A stretch of 64,000 nt of DNA from NCBI RefSeq assembly GCF_037975245.1, contig NC_092579.1, positions 15,634,178 through 15,698,177 on the forward strand, written 5' to 3'. Source of the DNA: Apostichopus japonicus. Lineage: Eukaryota; Echinodermata; Holothuroidea; Aspidochirotida; Stichopodidae. Both the position numbers and the translations under genes were made by a program. Under the pieces are notes generated by a model. It saw only the letters and a list, made by a program, of their open reading frames with translations. It had not been told where the DNA came from and did no database searches. Below, piece after piece: positions 50,001 to 59,804 of the stretch (the first letter of the stretch is position 1; every line of letters begins with the position of its first letter).

Positions 50001-53000
50001 TCTAAAAGATGGCAAGATAGTAGGATTACGTAGATTGTACTTGCTGGTTCTATTGCACAGAGAGATCAACTCGGAGTGAAGTGGGTGATCTTTAGAACTA
50101 TGTATATTCTTAGCTAGTCTTATGAATTCATTTTTAGCAGCAGTGTTTACTTTACCAACAAGGCTTTCATAGTCGAGATTAAATATTTTGGAGCAGTATT
50201 TCAAGAAACTTCTAATTCTTTTCTTGTCCTTTTCAAGTAGAAAGTGATACCAGACAGGAACTGCATACACAATCACTGGCAGAATTGATGAGCTGAAAAC
50301 CTTATCTCTTACATTAGAATGAAAATAAGGAGTAATATATGCCAACGTTGATACAATATAATACACCTTAGACATCGATTTAGATATATGTTTAGTAAAG
50401 GTTAACTTGGCGTCAATATCAACTCCTAAGTACATAGTATGAGACACCCGCTCAACAATGGAGCCTTGAACATAAGTTTTCTGATCCCTGGTCTGAATGA
50501 GACCTTGATGTTTAATGTTAATGTTTTCAAAAATTATTTCTTTAGATTTCTTTGGATTAAGTAAGAGGTTCTTCTGCTCACACAAATTGACCATATTATC
50601 AATACAGTATTTATAGTCATTTTGATTTTCAAGGTGTGTCCGCTTTGAAATGTTACAGGATATGGCTGTATCATCAGCGTACTTAATTACATCACACCCC
50701 ATTGAAGAACGTATATCATCTGTGTATATTGTAAAAAGTAACGCAGATAGAGGACCTCCCTGGGGGACTCCCACTGTAATATTTGACTCCTCTGAATAAC
50801 CTTTCTGTAGCTTGACTTGTCGAGACCATCCTTGTAAAAAATTAGCCAACCAATGTATAAGCCAAGGCTCATTGATAAAACTACACAAACTTTGGATTAA
50901 CCGATTTGGTAAAACCGTATTAAAAGCACTTGAAAAATCTAAGAATAAAACTTTAGTGACTGTTGTGTCACTCTGATTTAAACCAGAAACAACACAATGT
51001 ACGAGCTTGAGTATAGCATCTGTGCAGGACACGCCTTTTTTGTAGGCAAACTGATTTTTATCACCGTGTGATACGATGGCCTGCGTCAAGTATGGAAATA
51101 ATAATTTTTGCATACAGTTAAAACCAATGCTGGACATGTCAATTGGTCTAAAATCGTTTACAGATGTTGGAATAGAGATTTTAGGCACAGGTGATGTTTT
51201 AGCATGCTTCCATAGGGACGGAATTGAATTCTCATGTAAACTTACATTATATAAATTAGTGAATATGCCAGCTAATTCTTCAGAGCAATACTTGTACACC
51301 CACCAGGGAATTTGATCAAAACCAGACGCAATTCCTATCTTAACAAGTCCAAATTGTCTTTTTACATCTTTCTTTAGTATTACTGGTGGTTCAGCAGTTG
51401 ATAGGTCTGGTAGTATAAATGAAATATCTTTGCTCGAAGCATCATTAAAACGTCCGAAGTGTTGACTTAATTTTTGGCCAAACTCATCAGTTACCAAGTT
51501 TCTTTGCTGTTCATCTGGTTTCCGTATTGATTTGAGTAGATCCCACAGAGACTGTTTGTCTGTTGTTACCTTTTGAAAGTATTCATTCCTCCTCTTGAAC
51601 ACATGTTTGTTTATTTGCCTCTGTAACCTGTTCCGTAGAGTAGTGTCACCATCATCAATTGCTTCCTTTTTCTCTTTCTCCAACTGCTTGATCTTATCAT
51701 CGGCTGGCAATCTTTTCATAACTTCTGAGTGTGACATTGTCCTATAAGGAATGCAGATATCAGTTGTAAAATTGATGTAAGATGATACTACTTGTGTCAA
51801 TTCATCTAAGGTGTCACACGTATCTGTAAAAACCCTCCAATCTGTTGAATCCAACATCACTCGTAAATTGTCAACATTACTCTTCCTGGTGTCTCTTTCC
51901 TTTGGTCTTGGTATCTTTTGAACTTCTCGATAACGTTCTGTGTATCGTGGCATAATTAGAACACTGAAATGATCTGATGTAGCTATAGGATGCATTTTCT
52001 TGACAGTGAAGTAACTCCAACCTTTAACGTACACAGCATCCAAAATGGTGTTAGATCTTGGGAAGGTGACAAAATTTACGAGGTTGTTGTAGCCCATTGT
52101 TTCGAGGAATGGTAAACGGTCCCTGTTGAGATCCCCAACAATAATGATATATGAACGCGGATTCATGTGATAAAGCACTGTAGTACCTGTCTAGTGAGGT
52201 ATTGTGCAATGACGACATATATAGCTAAGTCTGTAGGCCTACTGTACATTAAAATGATCTTTGCCAAAGAGCTGAGGAACCAAGAAATAACAGCAATTGT
52301 AACAATTGATGAAGGCATCGCTTGCTTTCTACAGTGACCTGGTTTTCAAATATGCAGTTGCTAGATAAACTTCACTAAAACCATCACCAGATGCAATTTA
52401 TACTATAAATTCACTGTGGGGAGTTTCAAATACATTATTTAAAATGGTCTGGAAACAGAGCTCAGGGATCTATAGATAACATAGCAAAATGTTATGTACA
52501 CAAAATGGCCACATTGCTACACAAGTGCACATAGCACTTACATTTCCAATTTTATGCAGAGAACCAGGTTTCAGTTTTTTATGAGTTCTGACAAAAGTCT
52601 TAAACCTCTAAACTGCTATAAATACAATTATGAACACTAAACTACAGTATCTCCTACAAAGATATTCATTTTAAATCCATCCACCCCCAATTTATGGCAT
52701 GTTTAAAGGCTTACTTTACTTAGAACAGACTTCTGTAAGACTATGTAACATTTCCAAACTTTATACTTATTAGCCTCTAAGCATAAAAAGGTAGACTTTT
52801 CTATGGAGATATGAAAACAAAGAGGCAAATATATATAAAAAAAATTATATTATTATATTTATTTATTCACATGGGACCCGGCCTAATGCAACAGAATTAT
52901 TAAACATGTACTCTGCGAAGTTAATCTTCCTTTTACGATCTAATCCTCTTAGCATAATTTTCAAATGGAAAAACAGCCTTTAATGTATTCTTTCTATAGG

Positions 53001-56000
53001 ATAGGAACTCAACTATGGTCATAAATATATAAAGAAATCAAGACAAATGGTAAAATTAGATTCATTCAATGTACAGTATTGCAATGCAACATGGTTTCTA
53101 AATGAATTTTCAGGGAGGATAGGAAGAGAAAGATAGGAGAAAACTTGGCAGGAAGCCAGAAAGAACTAAATTCTCACTACAACTAGATTGCACAACATGT
53201 ATGGGAGGCCGGTGGCCCGGAAGCCAGGGGGTGCTCAATGCACAGCCATATTGAAACCATTCAGGGCCAGATTTGGCCCATGGGCCACCAGTTAAGAATC
53301 CCTGCAATACCATGGCTTGCATACATAAAGTGCATTGTGAATTCCAGTACATAGGCTACTGTACTGTAGGGTTACTTACATACATATCAAAAGCCAAACC
53401 CATTCAGGTAGCAGCATTCCCTGCGAATCAGGCTGTTCAATTATATAATAAAGAATGGTCTCTGATTACACTAAAAGCTAGAAGGGTCATAGTGATTGGC
53501 ATTTTCCTCTGTTTTCCTTTTAAATCAATACAATTTAGTTACTGTACATCATAGACATCAGATGAGTCATTTGAAGCGTATGCAACTAAAATCATATATA
53601 TTTCTCAATTTAAATTAGCTACTGTAACTGTACAGCGAGAGGACGATAATTATGAAACTGAACACCTTCAAGAAATCTCTTTGATATTGAAATAAATTCT
53701 TTGTTTTATGTACCAACCTGTCCGTCCCCAAGAAGCTTCTCTACCAGTCTACAATCTCCACGAAAAGCTGTAAAAACGACAGAAAAGACATAAACATTCA
53801 ATAAATCTCGACATTTTTCTGAAAGAGGCTTGCACGTATATATCTCCCAAAATAACTCACTGTGACGTACCATTATTTACTGCCATTTTTTTTATTAATT
53901 TTTTTTCCATAAAGTTTTTGTCATTTCTTTTTCTGGATGACATTTGAAGCAAGATTAGTAGGTAGAGACCTGTACAAAACAGCGTAGGATGTATTTTTTA
54001 CCTTAGAAGCTCGTTCATCAACAAATTATTGGTGACCATAATGACCTTCTTTAGGATGAAGAGTATATATAGTACTGTACAGGTGTACTATACATGATCA
54101 GTGAAAAATTTAAGGGTTGTCTGGTAGTAGAGTGTACTTAGGTGAAAATTGGATTCAGAAGATCCCAAATGACAATTTAATAGAATTTATCAAGTATTGA
54201 TTATTGAACACTGTTGATATTGGAATTAAATTGGAACTTGCCATTGGAATTGGGAGTTTGGGCTTAGAAGTGGAATTGATAAGTGCTATAAATTATAAGT
54301 GCAAGACTCTTGAAGGTTCTATGATGATCTCTTAATAACTACTGTAGATACATGCACAATACGACAGTGTTGTTGGAGTCTTGAATCATTACACTGGGTC
54401 CTCAAGTGTTGAATCCATGTCAATGGGCCGACAAGTTTTGAGTCATAGAGCACTATAAAAGGTCTTGAGTCATTGCACTGGAACTTGAGTGCTGAGCCTT
54501 TGCAATGGGAATGCAGTGTACAAATGTCTGGATCATATATTACACAGGCCTCAGGTCTTCAGTTATTGCACTTGTCAGTGAGTTAAGGCCCAATCATGTC
54601 ACATAGGCCCTCAGATCTTAAATCATGTCAAATGAACCCTAAAGTATGTCAAATCATGTAGTGATGTGTCCTATAGTCTTCAGTCACAACTCTATGCCCT
54701 GAAGTCTATGAGCACTATTGGACAACAACTATCATATGGGCTCATGTCACTGGTCTCTCAAATGTTGACTCATATACCAGGACTCTCATGTACAGTATCT
54801 TGAGTAATGTCAAAGGGCCCTACAGTCTTAAAGCTATGTCACTTTGGTCTCAAAGCTTTTTGGATGCTACTCTTATATCTTGAATAATTTACTGGAACCT
54901 AAATGTATTGACTCACGTCATTGGCCCCTAAAGTACTACACAGTGACAAGTGAAGTCACTGAAGTATTGACTCATATCACAAGAGTACAGGACCCTCAAC
55001 TCTGTACAATTAAAATGTAGCTGAGCCCATCGTGTATGTCAAGTCAATGGGCCCCAGTTTTTAAGACATGTCACTGGGTCCCAATGACCTCAAATCGTGA
55101 GTAAACCAGGACCCTAAATTGTACTGAATCATCATTCACATCAACAGGTTCTTATATGTACAAGACTTATACTGCAGAGTCATGTCACAGATTCTAACAT
55201 ATCAACTAGCATCACCTGACCCTGAAGTCATTGGGAAATGGGCCTTCACATCTTGAGTCATGCATATCTGCCCTATTTTGCTAAGTTGGGTCAATTCTAT
55301 AATTATAGTGGTAATTCTTTAATTGATCATGAATCAAAATATCACTTGCTCTACTTCATTAGCTTGAGTTCAATCATGTATCCATGTCATAAGGTCAAAC
55401 TGGCAAAAACAATTCGGTCAGTCAAATAAAACACTAACATGGCAAAATATTATAAAAGAATCATTTTATGCTATTTTATGCATAAACTGTATGCTCCCTT
55501 ATATGCATACACAACCTTATCACTCTTTGTGAATATCAATGCTATTGTGTTCGTTTCCCAAAACAAACCTTCTCCTACTGTATTAATTACAGTTATTTTC
55601 CACTGTATTATTCAATAATTCTAGTTTGCTTTTTGATCGTAGACAAAAATGTGTTCAGATAATTCCAAGTATCTTGTAGCTTGGTGCAATACAAATTTCT
55701 ATGCCAGCAGGACTGTGCTTTAAAATTATCAATTATTAAAATTAAAATTTAACTTTTAAGTTATTGATACTGGCCTAATAAGTAACTTACTTAGCCTCCA
55801 GCTGTTAGGACTGCTACTGTACAGTATGCCATGACTTGCATACATGTACAATAGTTACAAAACACTTGTTTTGTAAGGAGTCTAGCCAAATTATTAAGCA
55901 ATGAAACAGCAACAATAATATGAGTTTGAGATACTTTGTTCTATTTAATATCCTTGAAGTTCCGATTGGTGTGAATGTTCAACTCTGCATAGGCTAGCCT

Positions 56001-56307
56001 AAGTTTGACCATATGCCTAAAACGTAGTCCTTCATGCTCAGATGGCATAGCCGCAAAGCATAGGGCAAACTTAAATAATTTTGCCATAATTAGCTGACAC
56101 AAACTTTATCATGTAACTAGACACTTGTGGATAGTTTTTACACTAAACAATCGACCTCATGTTTATAACTGTTACAAATACAAGTTAGGTACTCGGTACC
56201 CGTGCCACTATATAGGCTAATTAATATGTTACCTGCTTCGTACAGCACACCTTCTGATGGCATCGCTTCTATTGTTTCCACGATTAAGTCCCGAAGTAAA
56301 ATCTGAA
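31957..56307 (-). CDS. Ankyrin-repeat protein, six linked exons, 5' end not found
   Basis: Minus-strand exons 56233-56307, 53718-53767, 48945-49068, 40548-40718, 33639-33753 and 31957-32047 join with GT-AG junctions and matching phases, giving 208 codons plus TAA. The product runs QILLRDLIVETIEAMPSEG, then an ankyrin series: EAAFRGDCRLVEKLLGDGQ, GLTPLHSACMNGNLQCAQAL, GLTPLHYASINGYLQVVKWL and GRTPRVYAKKHGHNKVALFL. A helical C-terminal part follows (YWLVLQQLEDVVMSFLRKQI) and it ends LHSIVR. About four ankyrin units suggest a small protein-binding scaffold. The first exon here enters in phase 1, so an upstream start exon is missing or repeat-masked. The two last exons rest on splice sites and phase only. 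I do not recognise the orthologue. Confidence 0.72.
32580..32840 (+). repeat. Possible SINE-like dispersed repeat
   Basis: ttgtaagactacgtacgggtcttc and gagttgagtcgactcaggt resemble 5640-5720 (ttgtaagaccatatgggtcttc, gagttgactcgggtc). The phrase ggcagtgtgtggtggc also occurs near both. The head (gagctcgtcagtggctgagc) is loosely tRNA-like. Confidence 0.35.
33639..33753 (-). CDS. Ankyrin gene, putative penultimate exon (helical)
   Basis: Acceptor gtttccccag and donor CTAAG|gtaat bound a 115-nt open stretch encoding LKAARKTDECLWFLKENI and a following amphipathic helix. Only the reading phase set by the ankyrin exon stays open. Confidence 0.55.
35384..35752. repeat. Diverged ~215-bp duplication
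   Basis: gatcccaatg...agaatggttga..tcaaag and aatgtcaaaatgct recur in the same order in 35384-35480 and 35597-35752. Confidence 0.5.
36718..36830. repeat. (catcacatt)n tract
   Basis: Irregular catcacattattcatcacat units over about 110 bases. Confidence 0.9.
38480..39160. repeat. ~245-bp diverged tandem repeat, about 3 copies
   Basis: The phrase aagttcatccaag recurs at about 38557, 38806 and 39046. Tttcagattttgacct and aaatgacctttgacctcca blocks sit at matching positions. Copies are well diverged. Confidence 0.7.
40466..40531. repeat. (att/ata)n microsatellite
   Basis: Attattataattattatt pattern just inside the intron that follows the ankyrin exon. Confidence 0.9.
40548..40718 (-). CDS. Ankyrin gene exon with two ankyrin units
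   Basis: Encodes GLTPLHYASINGYLQVVKWL and GRTPRVYAKKHGHNKVALFL. The TPLHYA signature and spacing are diagnostic of ankyrin repeats. The donor was placed at 40547 because the alternative 4 bases further on breaks the downstream frame. A (TTA/TAA)n tract at 40466-40531 begins right after the donor. Confidence 0.88.
42471..42840 (-). mobile_element. MITE with TTAA ends, copy 2
   Basis: Inverted copy of the element at 6654-7017, bounded by TTAA with ends TTAAAGGGTGTGAAGACTCG and TTAAAGGCATTGAAGACTCG on the two strands. Mid-element blocks such as gcagacagtaatgaaacgtg and gtgtgtattttctgggatc are shared almost unchanged. Confidence 0.87.
44238..44753. repeat. 14-bp minisatellite, about 37 copies
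   Basis: Unit gtcagtccgaggag, with a variant gtcagtcccaggag grouped in two blocks and a few one-base-deleted units (near 44524 and 44676). Because 14 is not a multiple of three, any open frame cycles through all three phases. The 190- and 196-residue frames across it are artefacts. Confidence 0.97.
47095..47155. repeat. (att)n microsatellite
   Basis: Attatt run with a few interruptions, open in several frames as poly-Ile. Confidence 0.9.
48945..49068 (-). CDS. Ankyrin gene exon with one complete ankyrin unit
   Basis: Encodes DPNLTIHHGLTPLHSACMNG and LQCAQALIEKGAHVESVDAA, a textbook 33-residue repeat. Acceptor ctttaacag, donor GCTG|gtacgt. Too short to show as a long open frame. Confidence 0.9.
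49753..52190 (-). mobile_element. 5'-truncated LINE (jockey/CR1/L2-like non-LTR retrotransposon)
   Basis: Contains the end of an AP-endonuclease domain, a full reverse transcriptase and a ~165-base 3' UTR. It ends ggaataaagaaattgaaa plus an A-run and a short ATTG repeat at about 49753-49785. The 5' side stops inside the endonuclease at about 52190. No target duplication was found by eye. It lies in an ankyrin-gene intron, same strand. Confidence 0.88.
49923..52190 (-). CDS. LINE ORF2-type polyprotein fragment: endonuclease C-terminus and reverse transcriptase
   Basis: The frame is open from 52190 (just inside a TAG at 52191-52193) to TAA at 49923, about 755 codons with no break. Counting from the GTG at 52178, VGDLN (14-18) and TSDH (67-70) are endonuclease motifs. 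The reverse transcriptase follows: FRPIDMSS near 343, FLDFSSAFNTV (412-422), GVPQGGPLSALLF (470-482) and the catalytic YADD (500-503). The C-terminal part ends LLESLL. There is no true start codon because the 5' part is missing. The intact frame suggests a fairly recent insertion. The exact LINE clade was not determined. Confidence 0.92.
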   Translation of the reverse strand, partial: TGTTVLYHMNPRSYIIIVGDLNRDRLPFLETMGYNNLVNFVTFPRSNTILDAVYVKGWSYFTVKKMHPIATSDHFSVLIMPRYTERYREVQKIPRPKERDTRKSNVDNLRVMLDSTDWRVFTDTCDTLDELTQVVSSYINFTTDICIPYRTMSHSEVMKRLPADDKIKQLEKEKKEAIDDGDTTLRNRLQRQINKHVFKRRNEYFQKVTTDKQSLWDLLKSIRKPDEQQRNLVTDEFGQKLSQHFGRFNDASSKDISFILPDLSTAEPPVILKKDVKRQFGLVKIGIASGFDQIPWWVYKYCSEELAGIFTNLYNVSLHENSIPSLWKHAKTSPVPKISIPTSVNDFRPIDMSSIGFNCMQKLLFPYLTQAIVSHGDKNQFAYKKGVSCTDAILKLVHCVVSGLNQSDTTVTKVLFLDFSSAFNTVLPNRLIQSLCSFINEPWLIHWLANFLQGWSRQVKLQKGYSEESNITVGVPQGGPLSALLFTIYTDDIRSSMGCDVIKYADDTAISCNISKRTHLENQNDYKYCIDNMVNLCEQKNLLLNPKKSKEIIFENINIKHQGLIQTRDQKTYVQGSIVERVSHTMYLGVDIDAKLTFTKHISKSMSKVYYIVSTLAYITPYFHSNVRDKVFSSSILPVIVYAVPVWYHFLLEKDKKRIRSFLKYCSKIFNLDYESLVGKVNTAAKNEFIRLAKNIHSSKDHPLHSELISLCNRTSKYNLRNPTILPSFRIMLFKNSFIYRAAIYIQNGLLESLL
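53718..53767 (-). CDS. Ankyrin gene short exon
   Basis: Fifty nucleotides encoding AFRGDCRLVEKLLGDGQ, the second half of an ankyrin unit. Acceptor gtttttacag, donor ACAG|gttggt; in phase with both neighbours. Confidence 0.82.
54300..55390. repeat. Highly diverged ~35-45-bp tandem array
   Basis: Dozens of irregular copies of a phrase like ctcaagtcttgaatcatgtc + actgggcc. Examples are near 54380, 54460, 54600, 54780, 54895 and 55080. It fills much of the ankyrin intron between 53767 and 56233. Not coding. Confidence 0.7.
56233..56307 (-). CDS. Ankyrin gene, most upstream exon found
   Basis: Encodes QILLRDLIVETIEAMPSEGV and LYEA between acceptor acatttcag and donor GCAG|gtaaca. It enters in phase 1, so it is not the start exon unless translation begins at the internal Met. 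The region between it and the foldback element at 56993 shows no obvious start exon. Confidence 0.65.
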
Positions 56308-56989
56308 CTGAAATGTGGCAGGTTTTGATTAGCAAGTGAACAACGGATTATTACTCAGTCTGTCACAATTTTTGTTAGTATTTCTGATCTAATCGAGAGA
56401 GCTTTCCTCCGTTCCTTAGACTGATTCGGAGAGTTTCGAATTTGCCGTCTGCTGGCTGCACCGTTATTCTAAATTCCCACCAAAGGCTTTTTCCAACACT
56501 TCCAATATTGTTATGTTATAATGCTGTATGTGCTTTACTTATGTGAAGTACTACTGCACATGCACAATGGAGTTTTCAGATTGTTTACAACTTTCTACTG
56601 AATGTCTTCCGCGTTTCTCGAGGAAATAGTGGCGCTCGACAAAATTACAACTGGGGGAGCTACACTTCCAAGACTTAAAAGTTGCATCAGGGTGTCGCTG
56701 CAACGGGGACACCTCAAAGGCCCAGCCTGGATTTAAATTTGTCTGATGTCTATATATTGCAATGTACTATACCCAGGGAAATGAATGAACATCTTGAGAG
56801 CCAGTGGAACTGTTTACCAATACTTGGAGATCTAAACTTCCCAGATTTCGTGTTGATGTACATTGTACACGGCCCTTAGGCATGGCACAGATATGTTGCT
56901 ACTCCTTAGTTAGAATAGCAATATGAATGCACATAAATGGATATGGGAAAACGATCGTCGAGTTCTATAAGAGTAGTTTCTACCTGTTA
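56308..56989. other. Short non-coding stretch before the foldback element
   Basis: Might contain the missing first exon of the ankyrin gene, but no ATG frame ending at a phase-1 donor was evident. Confidence 0.4.
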
Positions 56990-56992
56990 TAA
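56990..56992. repeat. Target-site duplication TAA (left)
   Basis: TAA directly before the inverted end TAGCCCGGCAGCCC; repeated at 61056-61058. Confidence 0.6.
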
Positions 56993-58030
56993 TAGCCCGG
57001 CAGCCCAGTGCACTTTGATCAAACGAACGAGGTACCAATATCTGAGTATTGGAACATTTGTGGAAAAACCCAGTATATCCAAAAGTGGATCATTGCCGTG
57101 GTCCCTCTGCTGCATGTGGCCCCTGGGGCCGGTTTAAGGGGGGCCAAAAATGCATCTGATCAAACGAACGAGGTACCACTTGAAACCAATGTCAACTTAA
57201 TGTATGAATGCCACAAAGTACTGAATGGCCTATGCCAGACAAATTTTCCGCTGCTAAGGGCCTGCCAGACGCCCCCAAATATGGCCCAAATGCCCATTAG
57301 GGTAGCATTGACCCAAATTAAATATGCAAGGTACCCCTCAAAACCGGTTTGGAATGTTCGGGTTGATCTTACAGACTATGACAGAATATGGCCCAAATGC
57401 CCATTAGGGTAGCATTGACCCAGATTAAATATGCAAGGTACCCCTCAAAACCGGTTTGGAATGTTCGGGTTGATCTAACAGACTATGGAAATCATCATGC
57501 CAGACAAATTTTCAGCTACAAAGGGCCCGCCAGGCGCCCAAAAAGGGCCCCTTAAAAAAATGCATCTGATCAAACGAACGAGGTACCACTTGAAACCAAT
57601 GTCAACTTAATGCATGAATGCCACAAAGTACTGAATGGCCTATGCCAGACAAATTTTCTGCTGCTAAGGGCCCGCCAGATGCCCCAAATATGGCCCAAAT
57701 GCCCATTATCGTAGCATTGACCCAGATTAAATATGCAAGGTACCACTCAAAATCGGTTTGGAATGTTCGGGTTGATCTTACAGACTATGGAAATCATCAT
57801 GCCAGACAAATTTTCTGCTACAAACGGGCTAACAGACACACTAAAAAAGGGCCCCCATATGGGCTATGATCAATCACAGTTGGTACCACACAAAACCAAT
57901 ATTAAATGCAAAGGTACTTTCCACAGAGTAAAGAACTGCCAATGCAAGACAAAATTTCTTCTGCATAGGTCCCACCAGATAGAAAGAATAGGTGGCCCAA
58001 TGCGGCCCTATATGGGCCTAATGAATTGTA
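56993..58030 (+). repeat. Left inverted arm of the foldback element
   Basis: Outer modules are well conserved with each other and with the right arm. Each ~150-bp half-module ends with gccagacaaatttt, gctgc.aagggccc and gccag.cgccc. The innermost ones (from about 57870) are diverged and shortened. Open frames here (57008-57412, 57618-57869, 57733-58059) are repeat artefacts. Confidence 0.88.
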
Positions 58031-59804
58031 TATTGATGCAGACTATATGTGCCTTGTGACATGATATGTGTAGCATTCCACAGAGTAAAGAAATGCCAAT
58101 GCAATACAAATTTTCTTCTGCAAAGTGCCCACCACATGTAAAAAAAAATTATGAAGTTTAAATAGTTAATATACCACAAGAAACCAATCTATAACAATCA
58201 AGAACATCCTGAATTATTCAAATTCCTTCCCGCTGCATAGGCCAATGCAATAATGAGATTAGTATACTAGTAGGTGTATCAATTACTGAACATTTCATTG
58301 AGCAAAACTAAAATGACGCGAACTCAGTCTTCGAGGGAGATCCTGGCAGTTATATTGCATTCTCAAATCCATTCTTTTTCCTTTTATCCATTCTTTTTCC
58401 TTTTATCCAGTCAGTACTTTGTATCGTGAGCAGTGTTTAACTTGGCAGTTACTTTGTTTCGCTGGAAACACTGGAGCAGATTAAAACCAGTTTATGTATT
58501 GTAAATAAGAAACCCAAAATCATTTTGTATCTTAACACACTGCGTTTACGTTAGCATTGTAAATCTACAAAGTTTAAAATCTTGAGAAAGAACGCTTAAG
58601 GGTCATCTTAAGACATACATGTAGTCGAACAAAAGAGATTGTTTTGTTTCTTAAGCTCAGACAAAGAAACAAAAATCAAACAATAGTGAAAATGCTTTAT
58701 AACGTGTACTTAACGATAAAGGTTTGGGTTGAAACTGTCCAATATGGTTTTATAAAGATACATAATTGAAGCATAGAAATGTCAATGTACCTTTATGCTA
58801 GGTACACTCTTTAAAGGACTTAAAATGCTAAGATTGAACAAACAGATACTGATATCACCTTGTATGACTCCATTCCTTGATACAAAATATAAAATGATTA
58901 ATTGGCCTATATTACTCCATCTTGGTCTTTTAGAACTTCCATCATTACACTAATTCAATTCGAATAGCTTGTAACAAGTCCAACAAATAGATGTGGCATC
59001 CATTTTTCAGAAATATGAATGCTAGATGAGGGTTTTTGTTTTCATCTATGAAGGAATCTTTTACCTTTCAAGAAAGTCATCTTGCTAGTTTAAAATGTAC
59101 TAAAATCATAATTGGCAAAGATAGTAACAAAAGATCACTATGTGATTACTCTGAACATGACACATGTTAGGTTCGAAGTATAAGAACTGCAGAATTCATG
59201 TCTCTTGACAGTGATTAAACACTGGAGTGTGTGCATTGTAAAAAGACACTGCATTTGCCATTCAGAAAAATCTCAAAAGAATAATTAGTAAGTTTATGAA
59301 AATTAAGTATTTCCATGAACTTGATTCTAAAAAGACAATGGAAGCTCAAATCTATGTTTCATTGTCGGAGTCATCACTCCAAGATGATTCAGTACTTGAA
59401 TCATCGGCATCAAACTCGGAAGCCACGTCTGGTCGGCTACTTTGAAAATCTTTGCTCAGTTCCCCCTCTTGGAATAGATGATCTGGGAGAGCCGGTCCCT
59501 CAAACCAGTCAGGGCTGTAGCACCCATTCTTGCTCTTCCAACCGTAGTTCTGTGGATCCAAGCCAGGCAAGACTTTTCCTCAGAGTGTTAGAATTATAAT
59601 GTGGGCAACTGTAATTCTTGCCCAGACCAGCAAATCCCAAAATATTTAGAGGCTTAGGTGAAAGTGTTATCTTTATTTTGCTTAGAGCGGCGAATAGCTA
59701 AATACGATAAAACACTGGTCTTAAAACACTGGTCTTGTGTAGAGTAACTCCAATTTATGCTGGAAATAATATAATCATGAGCTTGAAATGTCATGTTACA
59801 AGGC
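58031..59804. other. Spacer of the foldback element
   Basis: AT-rich, single-copy within this window. It contains one noteworthy minus-strand frame at 59352-59579; nothing else was recognised. Confidence 0.6.
59352..59579 (-). pseudogene. Fragment of a GW-motif protein with acidic tail
   Basis: An open stretch bounded upstream by TGA encodes LDPQNYGWKSKNGCYSPDWF and GPALPDHLFQ, then an acidic tail DADDSSTESSWSDDSDNET and a stop. The pattern (D/P..YGW, then W..GPALPD.L) recalls the C-terminal part of uncharacterised metazoan proteins linked to mobile DNA; this is memory-based and unsure. It has no start codon. It may be the last exon of a gene carried by the foldback element, or a remnant of one. 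Confidence 0.4.

Noticed and set aside
50687-51315. Small frames within the LINE
   Set aside because: Out-of-frame or antisense shadows of the reverse transcriptase frame.
53111-53308. hAT-like element suggested by cagggattcttaactggtgg on the minus strand and a cagggagg at 53111
   Set aside because: Only six terminal bases match between ends and the flanks show no 8-bp duplication; evidence too weak for a feature.
57008-58059. Open frames up to 134 residues in the foldback left arm
   Set aside because: Repeated module sequence with mirrored frames in the right arm; no domain seen.
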